From the NCBI GenBank assembly GCA_021604845.1, contig BQJT01000008.1, forward strand, positions 1 through 47,671: 47,671 bases of DNA, written 5' to 3'. Shown one piece after another: positions 25,921 to 32,614 of the stretch (within the stretch, counting starts at the first letter, position 1; each line of letters begins with the position of its first letter). The DNA comes from Cyclobacteriaceae bacterium (GTDB taxonomy: Bacteria > Bacteroidota > Bacteroidia > Cytophagales > Cyclobacteriaceae). The notes below the pieces were generated by a model, which was not told the origin of the DNA, did not search any database, and saw nothing but the letters and a program-made list of their open reading frames with translations. A program made the position numbers and the translations under genes.

Positions 25921-26499
25921 TTATTGTTTGGTGGTTTTTTTCTTTCCAATTAATAAGAGTGAATCGGAATCTTCAAATTCCGCATAATTCTCAAGCAGAA
26001 GAATTTTAAAATATCCCTTAAAAAACTCCTTTAATGGGTGTTCTAAATGATAGTTCACAAAAAGACCTTTAAATATCTCAGAACCTTCTCCTTTCCAAAA
26101 GGAATGACAAATAATTCCATCAGAATTTAAAATATCATACTGTCGTTTAATGGAGTCAATTAATTCCTTGTCTGTCAGATGATGCAATACTTTGTTTGAA
26201 TAAATTCCATCAAATTTTTCCACTGTATTCAGGGTAATCGCGTCTAATTCGAGAAATATACCTGTTGGATTTGTAGAAACGAGATGACTCAGAAATTCTG
26301 GAGAATTATCAGAGCCTACAATTTCATAATCTCTATTCAGGATATTCCAATCTGTGCCTGGTCCTGAACCAATTTCAAGCACTGCTGAATTAGGTGGTAA
26401 GAATTTATTGAGCTTTTTAATCAAATCACCTCCATGTGCGTCCTTTGCAAGTTTGATGTATTCCTCAACTGACTCTTTTGTTTTATAGTAGTCTGTCAT
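25921..26499 (-). CDS. Class I SAM-dependent methyltransferase
   Basis: A 192-residue cytoplasmic enzyme with a Rossmann-like methyltransferase domain. NSAVLEIGSGPGTDWNILNR is motif I (SAM binding), YEIVGSDNSPEFLSHL is motif II with the acidic residue at its strand end, and EKFDGIYSNKVLHHLTDKEL is the post-III region. NSDGIICHSFWKGEGSEIFK follows. The acceptor substrate cannot be inferred. A palindromic intergenic element with a CGTTGCCAAC core (minus strand) lies about 40 bases before the start, of the sort found before several other solitary genes here, which suggests it may be a cassette-type gene. It does not resemble its neighbours. Confidence 0.88.
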   Translation of the reverse strand: MTDYYKTKESVEEYIKLAKDAHGGDLIKKLNKFLPPNSAVLEIGSGPGTDWNILNRDYEIVGSDNSPEFLSHLVSTNPTGIFLELDAITLNTVEKFDGIYSNKVLHHLTDKELIDSIKRQYDILNSDGIICHSFWKGEGSEIFKGLFVNYHLEHPLKEFFKGYFKILLLENYAEFEDSDSLLLIGKKKTTKQ

Positions 26500-26515
26500 C
26501 AGCGTTTATATGCAG

Positions 26516-26547
26516 CCGCACTTGCGGTTTATGTTGTTGGCAACGGC
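26516..26547 (-). repeat. Hairpin plus CGTTG core element between cupin and methyltransferase genes
   Basis: CCGCA-CT-TGCGG (26516-26527) forms a tight hairpin and GTTGGCAAC (26536-26544) is a perfect 9-base palindrome, followed by GGC. On the minus strand it reads GCCGTTGCCAAC before the methyltransferase start. It resembles the core motifs listed for the other intergenic elements at 31.8, 40.8, 41.3 and 46.7 kb. Confidence 0.5.
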
Positions 26548-26549
26548 AT

Positions 26550-27056
26550 TTATTCACGTGTTAGCCTCAAAATGACTTCTTTATATTCCGGAAACGTGTT
26601 TAGTAACTCATTTCGTGAAGCCAATTTGAAATCCTCGAAACTGAACCCTGGTGATACGGTACAACCTATTAAGGAATGCGAATTTTCATTTTCGACTTCT
26701 GCTGCAAACCAACTTCCACCTTTTACCACAAATTGAGGTGTTTGACCATTTCGCATATCTATTCCAATTAAGTGACTAGAATAGGCACCATTATTAGAAA
26801 TGATGTGCAACCTTAAGTGCGTGCCATCATAAAAATGCCAAATTTCATCCTGATTAATTTTGTGGAATGCAGAGAAATTATCAGAGGTCAAAAGAAAATA
26901 AATACAGGTTGAGTAGTTTCTGTTTCCGCTGTAACTGTCAGCTAAACTTTCCTGAGGAATTTCCCCTTCACTGCGATAAGTTTCCCTAAAAAAGCCACCT
27001 TCAGGATGTGGTTCCAGATTTAGTCTGGAAATTAAGTCTTCTAATGAATTGTCCAT
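26550..27056 (-). CDS. Cupin-fold DUF985 protein
   Basis: A 168-residue protein with the DUF985 (cupin_5) signature: RLNLEPHPEGGFFRETYRSE, then CIYFLLTSDNFSAFHKI and DEIWHFYDGTHLRLHIIS, then GSWFAAEVENENSHSLIGC with VSPGFSFEDF near the end. The HPEGG and the EIWHFYDG residues line the cupin pocket. Family members have a beta-barrel fold and are reported to bind small ligands or sugars; the reaction is not known. The protein is complete and has no export signal. On the minus strand its upstream region carries GGACCGCCAGGCA, a degenerate version of the core motif seen before other solitary genes. Confidence 0.9.
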   Translation of the reverse strand: MDNSLEDLISRLNLEPHPEGGFFRETYRSEGEIPQESLADSYSGNRNYSTCIYFLLTSDNFSAFHKINQDEIWHFYDGTHLRLHIISNNGAYSSHLIGIDMRNGQTPQFVVKGGSWFAAEVENENSHSLIGCTVSPGFSFEDFKLASRNELLNTFPEYKEVILRLTRE

Positions 27057-27106
27057 ATGATCTTGTGCCTGGCGGTCCAGAAGTCATATTCTTCTAGCGC
27101 CTGTAC

Positions 27107-27211
27107 CTATCTAAAAGTACAAAAAATAAGGCATTCCGTATCTGTAGGTTCAAACTCAGCTTTAGCTCCGATTGCAACCGCTCCTTTATAGATTTCACCT
27201 ACGTTTTCGAC
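27107..27211 (-). pseudogene. Possible gene remnant (VOC-like fragment)
   Basis: Between the cupin and marR genes a 34-codon open stretch on the minus strand reads VENVGEIYKGAVAIGAKAEF then EPTDTECLIFCTFR before a stop. It has no start codon of its own. The VENVGEIYKGAVAIGAKAEFE pattern resembles the middle of glyoxalase/VOC proteins (helix with GA, then FEPTD). It may be a decayed cassette gene. The remaining bases of this 228-base gap show no other feature. Confidence 0.3.
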
Positions 27212-27284
27212 TTATATATAATATGCCGTTCGCATATTAAAAAACCTCCTGTTTATGGGGTTTTCATAACACAGGAACTACCGA

Positions 27285-27896
27285 CTAGCCACGGGCTTTT
27301 TCTTCAAATTCCGGACAGTCTAATCGGATTTCTTGACTCAACAATTCTTTTTGCAATAAGCTGCAATAATCATTTCCATTGTTCTTTTCATAAAACTTGC
27401 AACCAAAACAAGTTCTTTGAACGCTTAAAATTCCGTTGCGATTTAATTTGAAAATCAGTTGACTTAAAGTGCTGAACAAGCTTTCCAGCTCAGATTGGGA
27501 AAAGTCATCAACTTGTTTCTTTAATGGGCTTGAGAAATCATATGTTTGAGAAACTATGTCATTTCCTAGCTCAGATAACGTTATGGAATAACTTCGACTG
27601 TCGGACAGTGAAACATCTTTTACAATCAATCCTTTCTGGTCTAAGACTCTGATGACATCACTTATCGTAGGTTTAGTTACATTGAATTCCCTGGCAAGAT
27701 GACTAACATTGCACAAGCTTTGTTTATGGAAAGCTATGAAAATAAGTACCTGAATTTGAATAGGACTTAAACCTACCAATTTAGCTTTTTCCCATAATAG
27801 GACTTTAAATACCTCAGAAACTCGTTCCAGTCCTGCAACAATTTTGCTTGAAATATCTTTTTCTTGTTGTTCCGGATTAAATGTGCTTTTTCTCAT
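27285..27896 (-). CDS. MarR-family regulator with four-cysteine C-terminal tail
   Basis: About 203 residues from the start at 27896 (MRKSTFNPEQQEKD); a start 11 codons earlier would run through a hairpin. Residues about 30-130 are a winged helix-turn-helix of MarR type (LSPIQIQVLIFIAFHKQ, VSHLAREFNVTKPTISDVIR, LDQKGLIVKDVSLSDSRSYS). The tail (160-203) holds Cys163, Cys166, Cys178 and Cys194 in CFGCKF...DYCSL...LDCPEF, a C-x2-C-x11-C-x15-C pattern that could bind zinc or an Fe-S cluster or sense redox state. Ordinary MarR proteins lack this. A 13-base palindrome, TTAGGAATCCTAA-like, lies before this gene and before the two units upstream, so it is the likely repressor of the whole cluster. Confidence 0.88.
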   Translation of the reverse strand: MRKSTFNPEQQEKDISSKIVAGLERVSEVFKVLLWEKAKLVGLSPIQIQVLIFIAFHKQSLCNVSHLAREFNVTKPTISDVIRVLDQKGLIVKDVSLSDSRSYSITLSELGNDIVSQTYDFSSPLKKQVDDFSQSELESLFSTLSQLIFKLNRNGILSVQRTCFGCKFYEKNNGNDYCSLLQKELLSQEIRLDCPEFEEKARG

Positions 27897-27902
27897 AAAA
27901 AG

Positions 27903-27927
27903 GCCTGCCGAATTTTGTTCGACAGGC
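27903..27927 (-). terminator. Hairpin with T-run at the marR start codon
   Basis: A 10-bp stem with one mismatch (GCCTGCCGAA with TTCGACAGGC, arms 27903-27912 and 27918-27927) is followed on the minus strand by CCTTTTT directly before the ATG at 27896. It can end transcription after the DUF2024 gene and so limit read-through into the marR gene, or act as an attenuator in its leader. Confidence 0.65.
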
Positions 27928-27931
27928 AAAG

Positions 27932-27944
27932 TTAGTTATCCTAA
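27932..27944. promoter_or_regulatory. Putative MarR operator, copy 1 (before marR gene)
   Basis: TTAGTTATCCTAA differs at two of 13 bases from the perfect palindrome TTAGGAATCCTAA at 28976. It lies in the 53-base gap between the DUF2024 stop and the marR start, suggesting autoregulation. Confidence 0.5.
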
Positions 27945-27949
27945 TTAAA

Positions 27950-28213
27950 TTAGTTACAATTGGCCATTTCTATAATTGAATAACCATTCTTTTCAATATC
28001 TGCAATCATATCTGCTGTCGCTTGCTCAATGTGGCAAAGGCGACATTCATTAGCAGACAATTGGTTTGTTTGAAAAGGTTTGGTCTTTAGATAATGCATT
28101 CCAAAGTCATATATGGATTGTTCATTGGTAACGTCACTAGGTACAAGAATATCAAAATGCATTGTGACACCATCTGCTCTTTTTACGTATGTATCCCAAA
28201 CTGCTATTTTCAT
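27950..28213 (-). CDS. DUF2024 family protein with CxxCH motif
   Basis: An 87-residue cytoplasmic protein. MKIAVWDTYVKRADGVTMHF, DILVPSDVTNEQSIYDFGMH and NECRLCHIEQA with a final MANCN are the DUF2024 family blocks. Cys57, Cys60, His61 and Cys86 are candidates for metal binding or thiol chemistry. It starts four bases after the stop of the exported protein gene, so both are one transcript. The family is small, has no assigned function and is often found near thioredoxin-like genes as here. The marR gene follows after a hairpin. Confidence 0.88.
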   Translation of the reverse strand: MKIAVWDTYVKRADGVTMHFDILVPSDVTNEQSIYDFGMHYLKTKPFQTNQLSANECRLCHIEQATADMIADIEKNGYSIIEMANCN

Positions 28214-28217
28214 GTTG

Positions 28218-28937
28218 TTACTTTTTTACGGTATATGGTAATGATAAATCGCCACTTGCGACGCTAAAGACTTCATAAACTCCTAACATCGGAGCATTAT
28301 CATCACTGGTATTTACTTTCATAAATGCAGTTACTCCATCATAATTGAAATCTGCTTGGTTGTTCATTCGATAATCGGGAACTATAACCTTTATGGTATT
28401 GCTTTTAGTGATAACAGGATAACCCGGAGAATCCATATACATCGGCATCCCTGGATTTGTCGGGGGTAAAACAACTGTTTCATCTGCTTTCTTAAATTGT
28501 TTAACAGAAAGACCTCCAGCCACTCTTTTGTCTTCGTGAAGAATTACCCAATGTGGATGCCAAATAACCCCATCGTTGTCAAATATTTGGTCGCTATTTT
28601 CGTCCCAAAGAGGTGTGTCGTCAAAATCTGGATGAGATGTTAAAGCGAGCGCTACAATTCCATCTGTTTGATTAAATCCTACATCTGTTGGTTTTAAACT
28701 TGTTGGAAATACATATCCCAGGACTGGTGCACCATCAAGTTGCCCAACCTTGGCAGGTGTGGTCTTTCCGGCACTTCCATCTACGCTAATTTCCCAAACA
28801 GTGATACCCAAATCGGGTTCCTGAGTTACACTTACTTCATTAATCATGAAGTCCTTATTTTTATATCCACTTTCCTGAGCACAAGCTATTGAAGTGCCTA
28901 AAAGTACTGTTGCTGATAATACTAGAACTGATTTCAT
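28218..28937 (-). CDS. Exported protein of unknown function in the MarR redox cluster
   Basis: A 239-residue protein with a signal peptide (MKSVLVLSATVLLGTSIACA, cleavage about residue 20). The mature part is beta-rich: FMINEVSVTQEPDLGITVWE, DGAPVLGYVFPTSLKPTDVG, NDGVIWHPHWVILHEDK and VIVPDYRMNNQADFNYDG. The WHPHW motif and the many Asp residues could bind metal. I do not recognise a named family, though similar proteins seem to occur next to DUF2024. It is the first gene of a unit with the DUF2024 gene and has two operator-like palindromes in its 68-base upstream region (28957-28988). Its role is likely periplasmic. Confidence 0.75.
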   Translation of the reverse strand: MKSVLVLSATVLLGTSIACAQESGYKNKDFMINEVSVTQEPDLGITVWEISVDGSAGKTTPAKVGQLDGAPVLGYVFPTSLKPTDVGFNQTDGIVALALTSHPDFDDTPLWDENSDQIFDNDGVIWHPHWVILHEDKRVAGGLSVKQFKKADETVVLPPTNPGMPMYMDSPGYPVITKSNTIKVIVPDYRMNNQADFNYDGVTAFMKVNTSDDNAPMLGVYEVFSVASGDLSLPYTVKK

Positions 28938-28956
28938 TTCGAATGATTTTAGAAAG

Positions 28957-28988
28957 TTAGGATCCCATTGATAAATTAGGAATCCTAA
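28957..28988. promoter_or_regulatory. Putative MarR operators, perfect palindrome plus half site
   Basis: TTAGGAATCCTAA at 28976-28988 is a perfect 13-base palindrome, and 28957-28969 holds a half site starting TTAGGATCC. Both lie between the mini-thioredoxin stop and the start of the exported protein, overlapping the expected promoter. Confidence 0.65.
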
Positions 28989-29005
28989 CTATAAGTTTGA
29001 AAAAA

Positions 29006-29239
29006 TTAACCTTTTACATCTGCTATTGAAGCACCGAAGTTTATATGCAGGGTATTTCCGTTTGGTGTAACTAATGCTGGAACAGATTTTACACCTGCTT
29101 TTTCCGCTTCAGAAATTCTGGTTCGGTTTTCGCCAATATTGACTACCTCTACATTTTGTTCTCCAACTAAATTGATGATATCATGTTCAGCACTTACGCA
29201 TACTGGACATCCTGCGTGATAAAAAATTGATTTACTCAT
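29006..29239 (-). CDS. Mini-thioredoxin/glutaredoxin-like protein
   Basis: A 77-residue protein: MSKSIFYHAGCPVCVSAEHD places the CPVC redox motif at Cys11-Cys14, and GVKSVPALVTPNGNTLHINF carries the cis-Pro of thioredoxin folds (SVPAL). It is shorter than thioredoxin (about 105) and close to glutaredoxin in size, with an N-terminal CxxC instead of a central one. It is the first gene in the MarR cluster and has its own operator at 29283-29295. It likely reduces disulfides or other thiol adducts in the cytoplasm and may serve the other Cys-rich proteins of the cluster. Confidence 0.85.
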   Translation of the reverse strand: MSKSIFYHAGCPVCVSAEHDIINLVGEQNVEVVNIGENRTRISEAEKAGVKSVPALVTPNGNTLHINFGASIADVKG

Positions 29240-29282
29240 TTTATTAAATTTAGATCAAAGCATTATTGCTTCACAAATATAG

Positions 29283-29295
29283 TAAGGAATCCTAA
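29283..29295. promoter_or_regulatory. Putative MarR operator before the mini-thioredoxin gene
   Basis: TAAGGAATCCTAA matches 12 of 13 bases of the palindrome at 28976-28988. On the minus strand it sits directly before TATATTTG, a good TAnnTTTG -7 box, so a bound repressor would block the promoter of the mini-thioredoxin gene. Confidence 0.6.
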
Positions 29296-29326
29296 CTAAA
29301 AAAACTTAGGTCAATATTTTTTAAAA

Positions 29327-29361
29327 CTATCAGGTTTTGAGGGTAAAAAAATACCTGATAG
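29327..29361. promoter_or_regulatory. Perfect 9-bp inverted repeat before the ECF sigma gene
   Basis: CTATCAGGT (29327-29335) and ACCTGATAG (29353-29361) are perfect inverted copies with a 17-base spacer. They lie between two divergent genes, so a terminator is unlikely and an operator is more so. A TATTTTTG -7-like box follows at 29369-29376, about 40 bases before the sigma factor start. Confidence 0.55.
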
Positions 29362-29416
29362 AGTGTCATATTTTTGAAACATTGCTAACTAACAAAGTAG
29401 AGACAAGATTCAAAAG

Positions 29417-29923
29417 ATGGATAAAGAAACTGAAACCATATTTCTTAATGCACTGGAAGAAAATCAGCAGAGACTTTTTAGGATTTGTTCAATTTATTCA
29501 AAGAATAGCGAGGATGCCAAAGATCTTTTTCAGGAAGTATTGGTTCATGTTTGGCGGTCAATGGCCACGTTTAAAGGTAATTCTTCTTTTGGCACATGGA
29601 TGTTTCGAATCACCCTTAATGTTTGCCTTCAATTCAAATCCAAATACACCAAGAACCAGAACCGGTTGATAAAATTGGATAGTATTACCATTACAAATTA
29701 TCGGTCGGAGGAAGAGATCGAAGGATCAGACGAAAACCTGAAGAAGCTAAGAAAATGTATACAAAATTTGAACGAAGCCGATAAGGCCATAATCGCACTA
29801 TATCTAGAGGAGTTAGCCTACAGGGAAATTTCAAATATTCTTGGTTTGACCGAGAATAATGTAGCGGTAAAGATTAAGCGGATTAAGTCGAAATTGTTGA
29901 ATTGCATAAATGAACTGTCATGA
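29417..29923 (+). CDS. ECF-type RNA polymerase sigma factor
   Basis: A 168-residue sigma-70 family protein with region 2 (about 16-82: RICSIYSKNSEDAKDLFQEV, VWRSMATFKGNSSFGTWMFR, ITLNVC) and region 4 (about 112-162: LNEADKAIIALYLEELAYRE, ISNILGLTENNVAVKIKRIK). Region 3 is absent, as in ECF sigmas. It directs core polymerase to a small regulon under some envelope stimulus. The next gene overlaps by four bases (ATGA) and encodes a membrane protein in the place where an anti-sigma factor is expected. A perfect inverted repeat lies upstream. It is divergent from the MarR cluster, whose regulation it may or may not share. Confidence 0.92.
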   Translation: MDKETETIFLNALEENQQRLFRICSIYSKNSEDAKDLFQEVLVHVWRSMATFKGNSSFGTWMFRITLNVCLQFKSKYTKNQNRLIKLDSITITNYRSEEEIEGSDENLKKLRKCIQNLNEADKAIIALYLEELAYREISNILGLTENNVAVKIKRIKSKLLNCINELS

Positions 29924-30510
29924 TAGAAGATGAATTGATTAAAATCTGGCAATCGTCCAGTAATCAGGAGCGTATAAAATTCGAGAAATCAAAATTGATG
30001 ATAGAATTGCAATCAAGTCTGGGTCGATTACACAGATGGTGGAAGTACCTAGAACTGGTAAATGTTATTTCTGCATTGATAGCTATCCCACCATTTATTT
30101 TCGCTATTTATTGGGTTCCATATACTTCCATGAAAATTGCATCAGCACTGATAGTTGTTTGGTTAATATATGTAGGAATTCGAATGTCAAGTATAAAAAA
30201 AATTAAACCGAGCGACCTGGAAGAAAATTACCTGCAATATCTGGATAAGACAAGAGCCTACCTGCTTGGCCAAAAAAGATTGCTTGAAACCTCACTGAAT
30301 TGGGCAATTTTAACTATTTACCCCATAGTTGTTTTATTTTTTGTTGGTGCTTGGGAAATACCTTTGTCGCGGTACGTAGCAGTCATCGTATTTCTTGCTA
30401 TGGTCGGACTAGGAATTTATGAATACTACTTAAGCAAAAGGAGAATAAAAAATGAAATCAACCCAAGATTGGCTAAGGTTGACGCAATGATAAAAATCTT
30501 AAAGGAGTAA
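29920..30510 (+). CDS. Membrane protein, candidate anti-sigma partner
   Basis: A 196-residue protein with two pairs of membrane helices (VISALIAIPPFIFAIYWV, IASALIVVWLIYVGI, WAILTIYPIVVLFFVGA, VAVIVFLAMVGLGIYEYY). The N-terminal 45 residues are helical and cytoplasmic (MIEDELIKIWQSSSNQERIK). A coiled segment lies between the helix pairs (KIKPSDLEENYLQYLDKTRA). Its start overlaps the sigma factor stop by four bases. Position and membrane anchor suggest that it holds the sigma factor inactive, but the zinc motif and ASD or FecR domain of known anti-sigmas are not seen, so the assignment is inferred. Confidence 0.6.
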   Translation: MIEDELIKIWQSSSNQERIKFEKSKLMIELQSSLGRLHRWWKYLELVNVISALIAIPPFIFAIYWVPYTSMKIASALIVVWLIYVGIRMSSIKKIKPSDLEENYLQYLDKTRAYLLGQKRLLETSLNWAILTIYPIVVLFFVGAWEIPLSRYVAVIVFLAMVGLGIYEYYLSKRRIKNEINPRLAKVDAMIKILKE

Positions 30511-30549
30511 AACCACAATTATTCAAATCTTGAAGTTCGGGGGTAGTTT

Positions 30550-31200
30550 TTATTTACTCTGCACTCCCAGGTAGTAATCCTTAGTCTGTCTATCAAATTT
30601 TTCAATTGCATATCTCAAAGTTATTCTTGGCATGGTCTCCGCATATTTATCAAGGAATGACTTGAGTTTTAGTTCATCTCGTTTCCCTGCTTCTCTAACC
30701 CAGCTTCCTACCGCTGTTTGAACAGATTTGTGTGAATCGTGTACCAGCATTTCGGCAAGCTTAAAGGTATCTTCAATATCATTTTTACGGATGAAATAGT
30801 AGGTGCTTACCATAGCGGTTCTTCTTTCCAAAGGGTTTTGAGATTTCGCTAATTGATATAAGGGCTTTCTTGATTTATCATACAGGTACCCTCCAACAAC
30901 GTAGGGAGCAGCTCTATCTACCAGCCCCCAATCGTCTATCCATTGGTGATTATCGATATAAGCCCTATATATTGCTTCCTTTTCAATGTCTGATGTTTTC
31001 TTATTGCGCGCTTTCCAATCTAATATAGATACCGCTCCAATTCTATGGTCGTCAGATTCATTCTGAAGTAATTTTATCACCTCCGGTACCGGCATTTGCT
31101 GAAATTCTTTTGCCAATGAAAAGATTTCTCTTTTTGGAATAGCTTTTGAATATTCCTGGGCTATAATTTGTAAGGTGGAAATAAATTCCTTGGCTGTCAT
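30550..31200 (-). CDS. DNA alkylation repair protein, AlkD-like
   Basis: A 216-residue, all-helical HEAT-like repeat protein. KLLQNESDDHRIGAVSILDW, NHQWIDDWGLVDRAAPYVVG, SQNPLERRTAMVSTYYFIRK, HDSHKSVQTAVGSWVREAGK and the tail MPRITLRYAIEKF match the AlkD family. The WGLVD block holds the Trp and the Asp of the catalytic cleft, and the Arg in LERRTAM agrees with the third conserved residue. AlkD removes bulky positively charged N3- and N7-alkyl purines as a DNA glycosylase without base flipping. It is a single gene, 25 bases upstream of nothing on its strand but just after the YdeI-like gene. Confidence 0.88.
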   Translation of the reverse strand: MTAKEFISTLQIIAQEYSKAIPKREIFSLAKEFQQMPVPEVIKLLQNESDDHRIGAVSILDWKARNKKTSDIEKEAIYRAYIDNHQWIDDWGLVDRAAPYVVGGYLYDKSRKPLYQLAKSQNPLERRTAMVSTYYFIRKNDIEDTFKLAEMLVHDSHKSVQTAVGSWVREAGKRDELKLKSFLDKYAETMPRITLRYAIEKFDRQTKDYYLGVQSK

Positions 31201-31225
31201 TCTCTAGAATTATTTGCTCATCTCA

Positions 31226-31807
31226 TTACTTGTCATTCACGCCCTTCCCTTCAAATATTTTAGGCATGGATTTCTCAATTCTGGATACCCGGGTCTTTGG
31301 CTGTTTTGCTTGTGAGAAATACAGTAAATATCCTCTTTGTCTTCCTGGTGTCAAGGCGTTAAATGCAGTTTCTAAATCAGAATTATGCTCAAATGCTTTG
31401 ATGAGTTCATCAGGTATTTCAAATTCCGTAGTCTTTTTCATTTTTACTTCCAAGCCAGCTTTTTCTATTTCAATAGCTTCAAAAATGTATGCTTTGATAA
31501 CAGGTATTAAATCAATGATTTCCTGCAAATTGGTAAAACGCATTTGTCTGGCAGCTTGAACATTTTTCGTTTGCTGGATCAGTAGTTTTTCTGAGTCACT
31601 TAACAAAGCCCCTTTGTGAAATAGAAGCGCACAGTATTCTTTAAACCCATGTATTAAAACAACATTGTTAGTTTGAAAGGTGTAGCAGGGGCAACCCCAT
31701 TTTAGTTCTTCTATCAGACCGCAGTCAAGGATAATCGTTCTTAATTTCTGGTATTCTTTCTGCCACTTGGTGTCTTTGTCGAAGAACCAATCTACTTTCT
31801 GATTCAT
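31226..31807 (-). CDS. YdeI/OmpD-associated family protein with DUF1801 domain
   Basis: A 193-residue protein. The N-terminal part (MNQKVDWFFDKDTKWQKEYQ, ELKWGCPCYTFQTNNVVLIH, FKEYCALLFHKGALLSD) is a DUF1801 domain. The C-terminal part (FEIPDELIKAFEHNSDLETA, FNALTPGRQRGYLLYFSQAK, RVSRIEKSMPKIFEGKGVND) is the bacteriocin-protection YdeI/OmpD-associated domain. In E. coli YdeI is linked to resistance to polymyxin-type peptides; whether that is true here is not known. The element TGCCAACGGTC (31831-31841) lies 23 bases upstream of its start, the core motif seen before other solitary genes in this half. Confidence 0.88.
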   Translation of the reverse strand: MNQKVDWFFDKDTKWQKEYQKLRTIILDCGLIEELKWGCPCYTFQTNNVVLIHGFKEYCALLFHKGALLSDSEKLLIQQTKNVQAARQMRFTNLQEIIDLIPVIKAYIFEAIEIEKAGLEVKMKKTTEFEIPDELIKAFEHNSDLETAFNALTPGRQRGYLLYFSQAKQPKTRVSRIEKSMPKIFEGKGVNDK

Positions 31808-31830
31808 AGGTTTTTATTAATTCTAATTAC

Positions 31831-31841
31831 TGCCAACGGTC
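31831..31841 (-). repeat. CGTTGGCA core motif before the YdeI-like gene
   Basis: TGCCAACGGTC reads GACCGTTGGCA on the minus strand and lies 23 bases before the start codon. The same kind of core is found at 33989, 40841, 41299 and 46657, and further off at 42664. It resembles the G^TT core of attC sites. Confidence 0.45.
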
Positions 31842-31859
31842 TTCCATCGGTGGTTCTTT

Positions 31860-32498
31860 TTAGCTGATAGTAGTCGGTTTCACTCCCAGCATACAATGAG
31901 CACCGAATTTGACCTGATTATTATTTTTAGTGCTACAATTGACAAAGCCGGCATCGCGGAAGACTTTTTCCAGGTCGGCAAGCTGATGGAGAAAAAAACC
32001 TTCTGTTGCAACCGGTTTAAATTTTATGAAATTCTCCCTGACAGGAAAAGTCACCGCTGCACGCCCGTTGGGTTTGAGAACACGATACATTTCTCTGAAT
32101 ACAGCGCCCGGATCTTCAATTACGTATGCCGTGGCAACTGTACATGCTTTGTCAAATACCCCGTCTTCAAAGGGCAGCGCGTTGCCTGCAGCCTTGTGTA
32201 ATTTCACCCTTCCCTCGGAGATTAGTTTGGCATTTTTCTTAGATGCCATTTCAATTGCAGTATCTGATATTTCGACACCTGTGATGGATCCACTGACTGC
32301 CAGTTGTAAGAGCAGTTTAATGTTAGCACCGTTTCCGAAACCTATTTCGAGGATATCATCATCCGGCTGTATATCCATGAGGTCCACGGTCCAGCGTGCA
32401 TGCGCGATAGTCATTCTCGTCATCCACGCAAACAAAATCTTACCGAATATCCCTCTTGGGTACTGCATCTGTTTTCCGATTGCTTTCAGTAAATTCAT
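31860..32498 (-). CDS. Class I SAM-dependent methyltransferase (UbiE/Coq5-like)
   Basis: A 212-residue enzyme. DDDILEIGFGNGANIKLLLQ is motif I, ITGVEISDTAIEMASKKN is motif II, and DGVFDKACTVATAYVIEDPG with REMYRVLKPNGRAAVTFPV are motifs IV and VI of the methyltransferase_11 type. The N-terminal WMTRMTIAHARWTVDLMDIQ helix is typical of small-molecule methyltransferases in Bacteroidota. No substrate can be named. It is unlike the methyltransferase at 25.9 kb. Its upstream DNA (32499-32614) carries no clear feature except TTGTTGAAT near the start on the minus strand. Confidence 0.88.
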   Translation of the reverse strand: MNLLKAIGKQMQYPRGIFGKILFAWMTRMTIAHARWTVDLMDIQPDDDILEIGFGNGANIKLLLQLAVSGSITGVEISDTAIEMASKKNAKLISEGRVKLHKAAGNALPFEDGVFDKACTVATAYVIEDPGAVFREMYRVLKPNGRAAVTFPVRENFIKFKPVATEGFFLHQLADLEKVFRDAGFVNCSTKNNNQVKFGAHCMLGVKPTTIS

Positions 32499-32614
32499 TA
32501 TCTAAGAGTTTATATTCAACAAAATTAAAAACTTGACTCCCTCAATTGAACCCCTTTTCGAAGCTGCCGCTTAACGATTCTGGTGCTAAAGACTGGGTGC
32601 GTGGTACACCTTTT

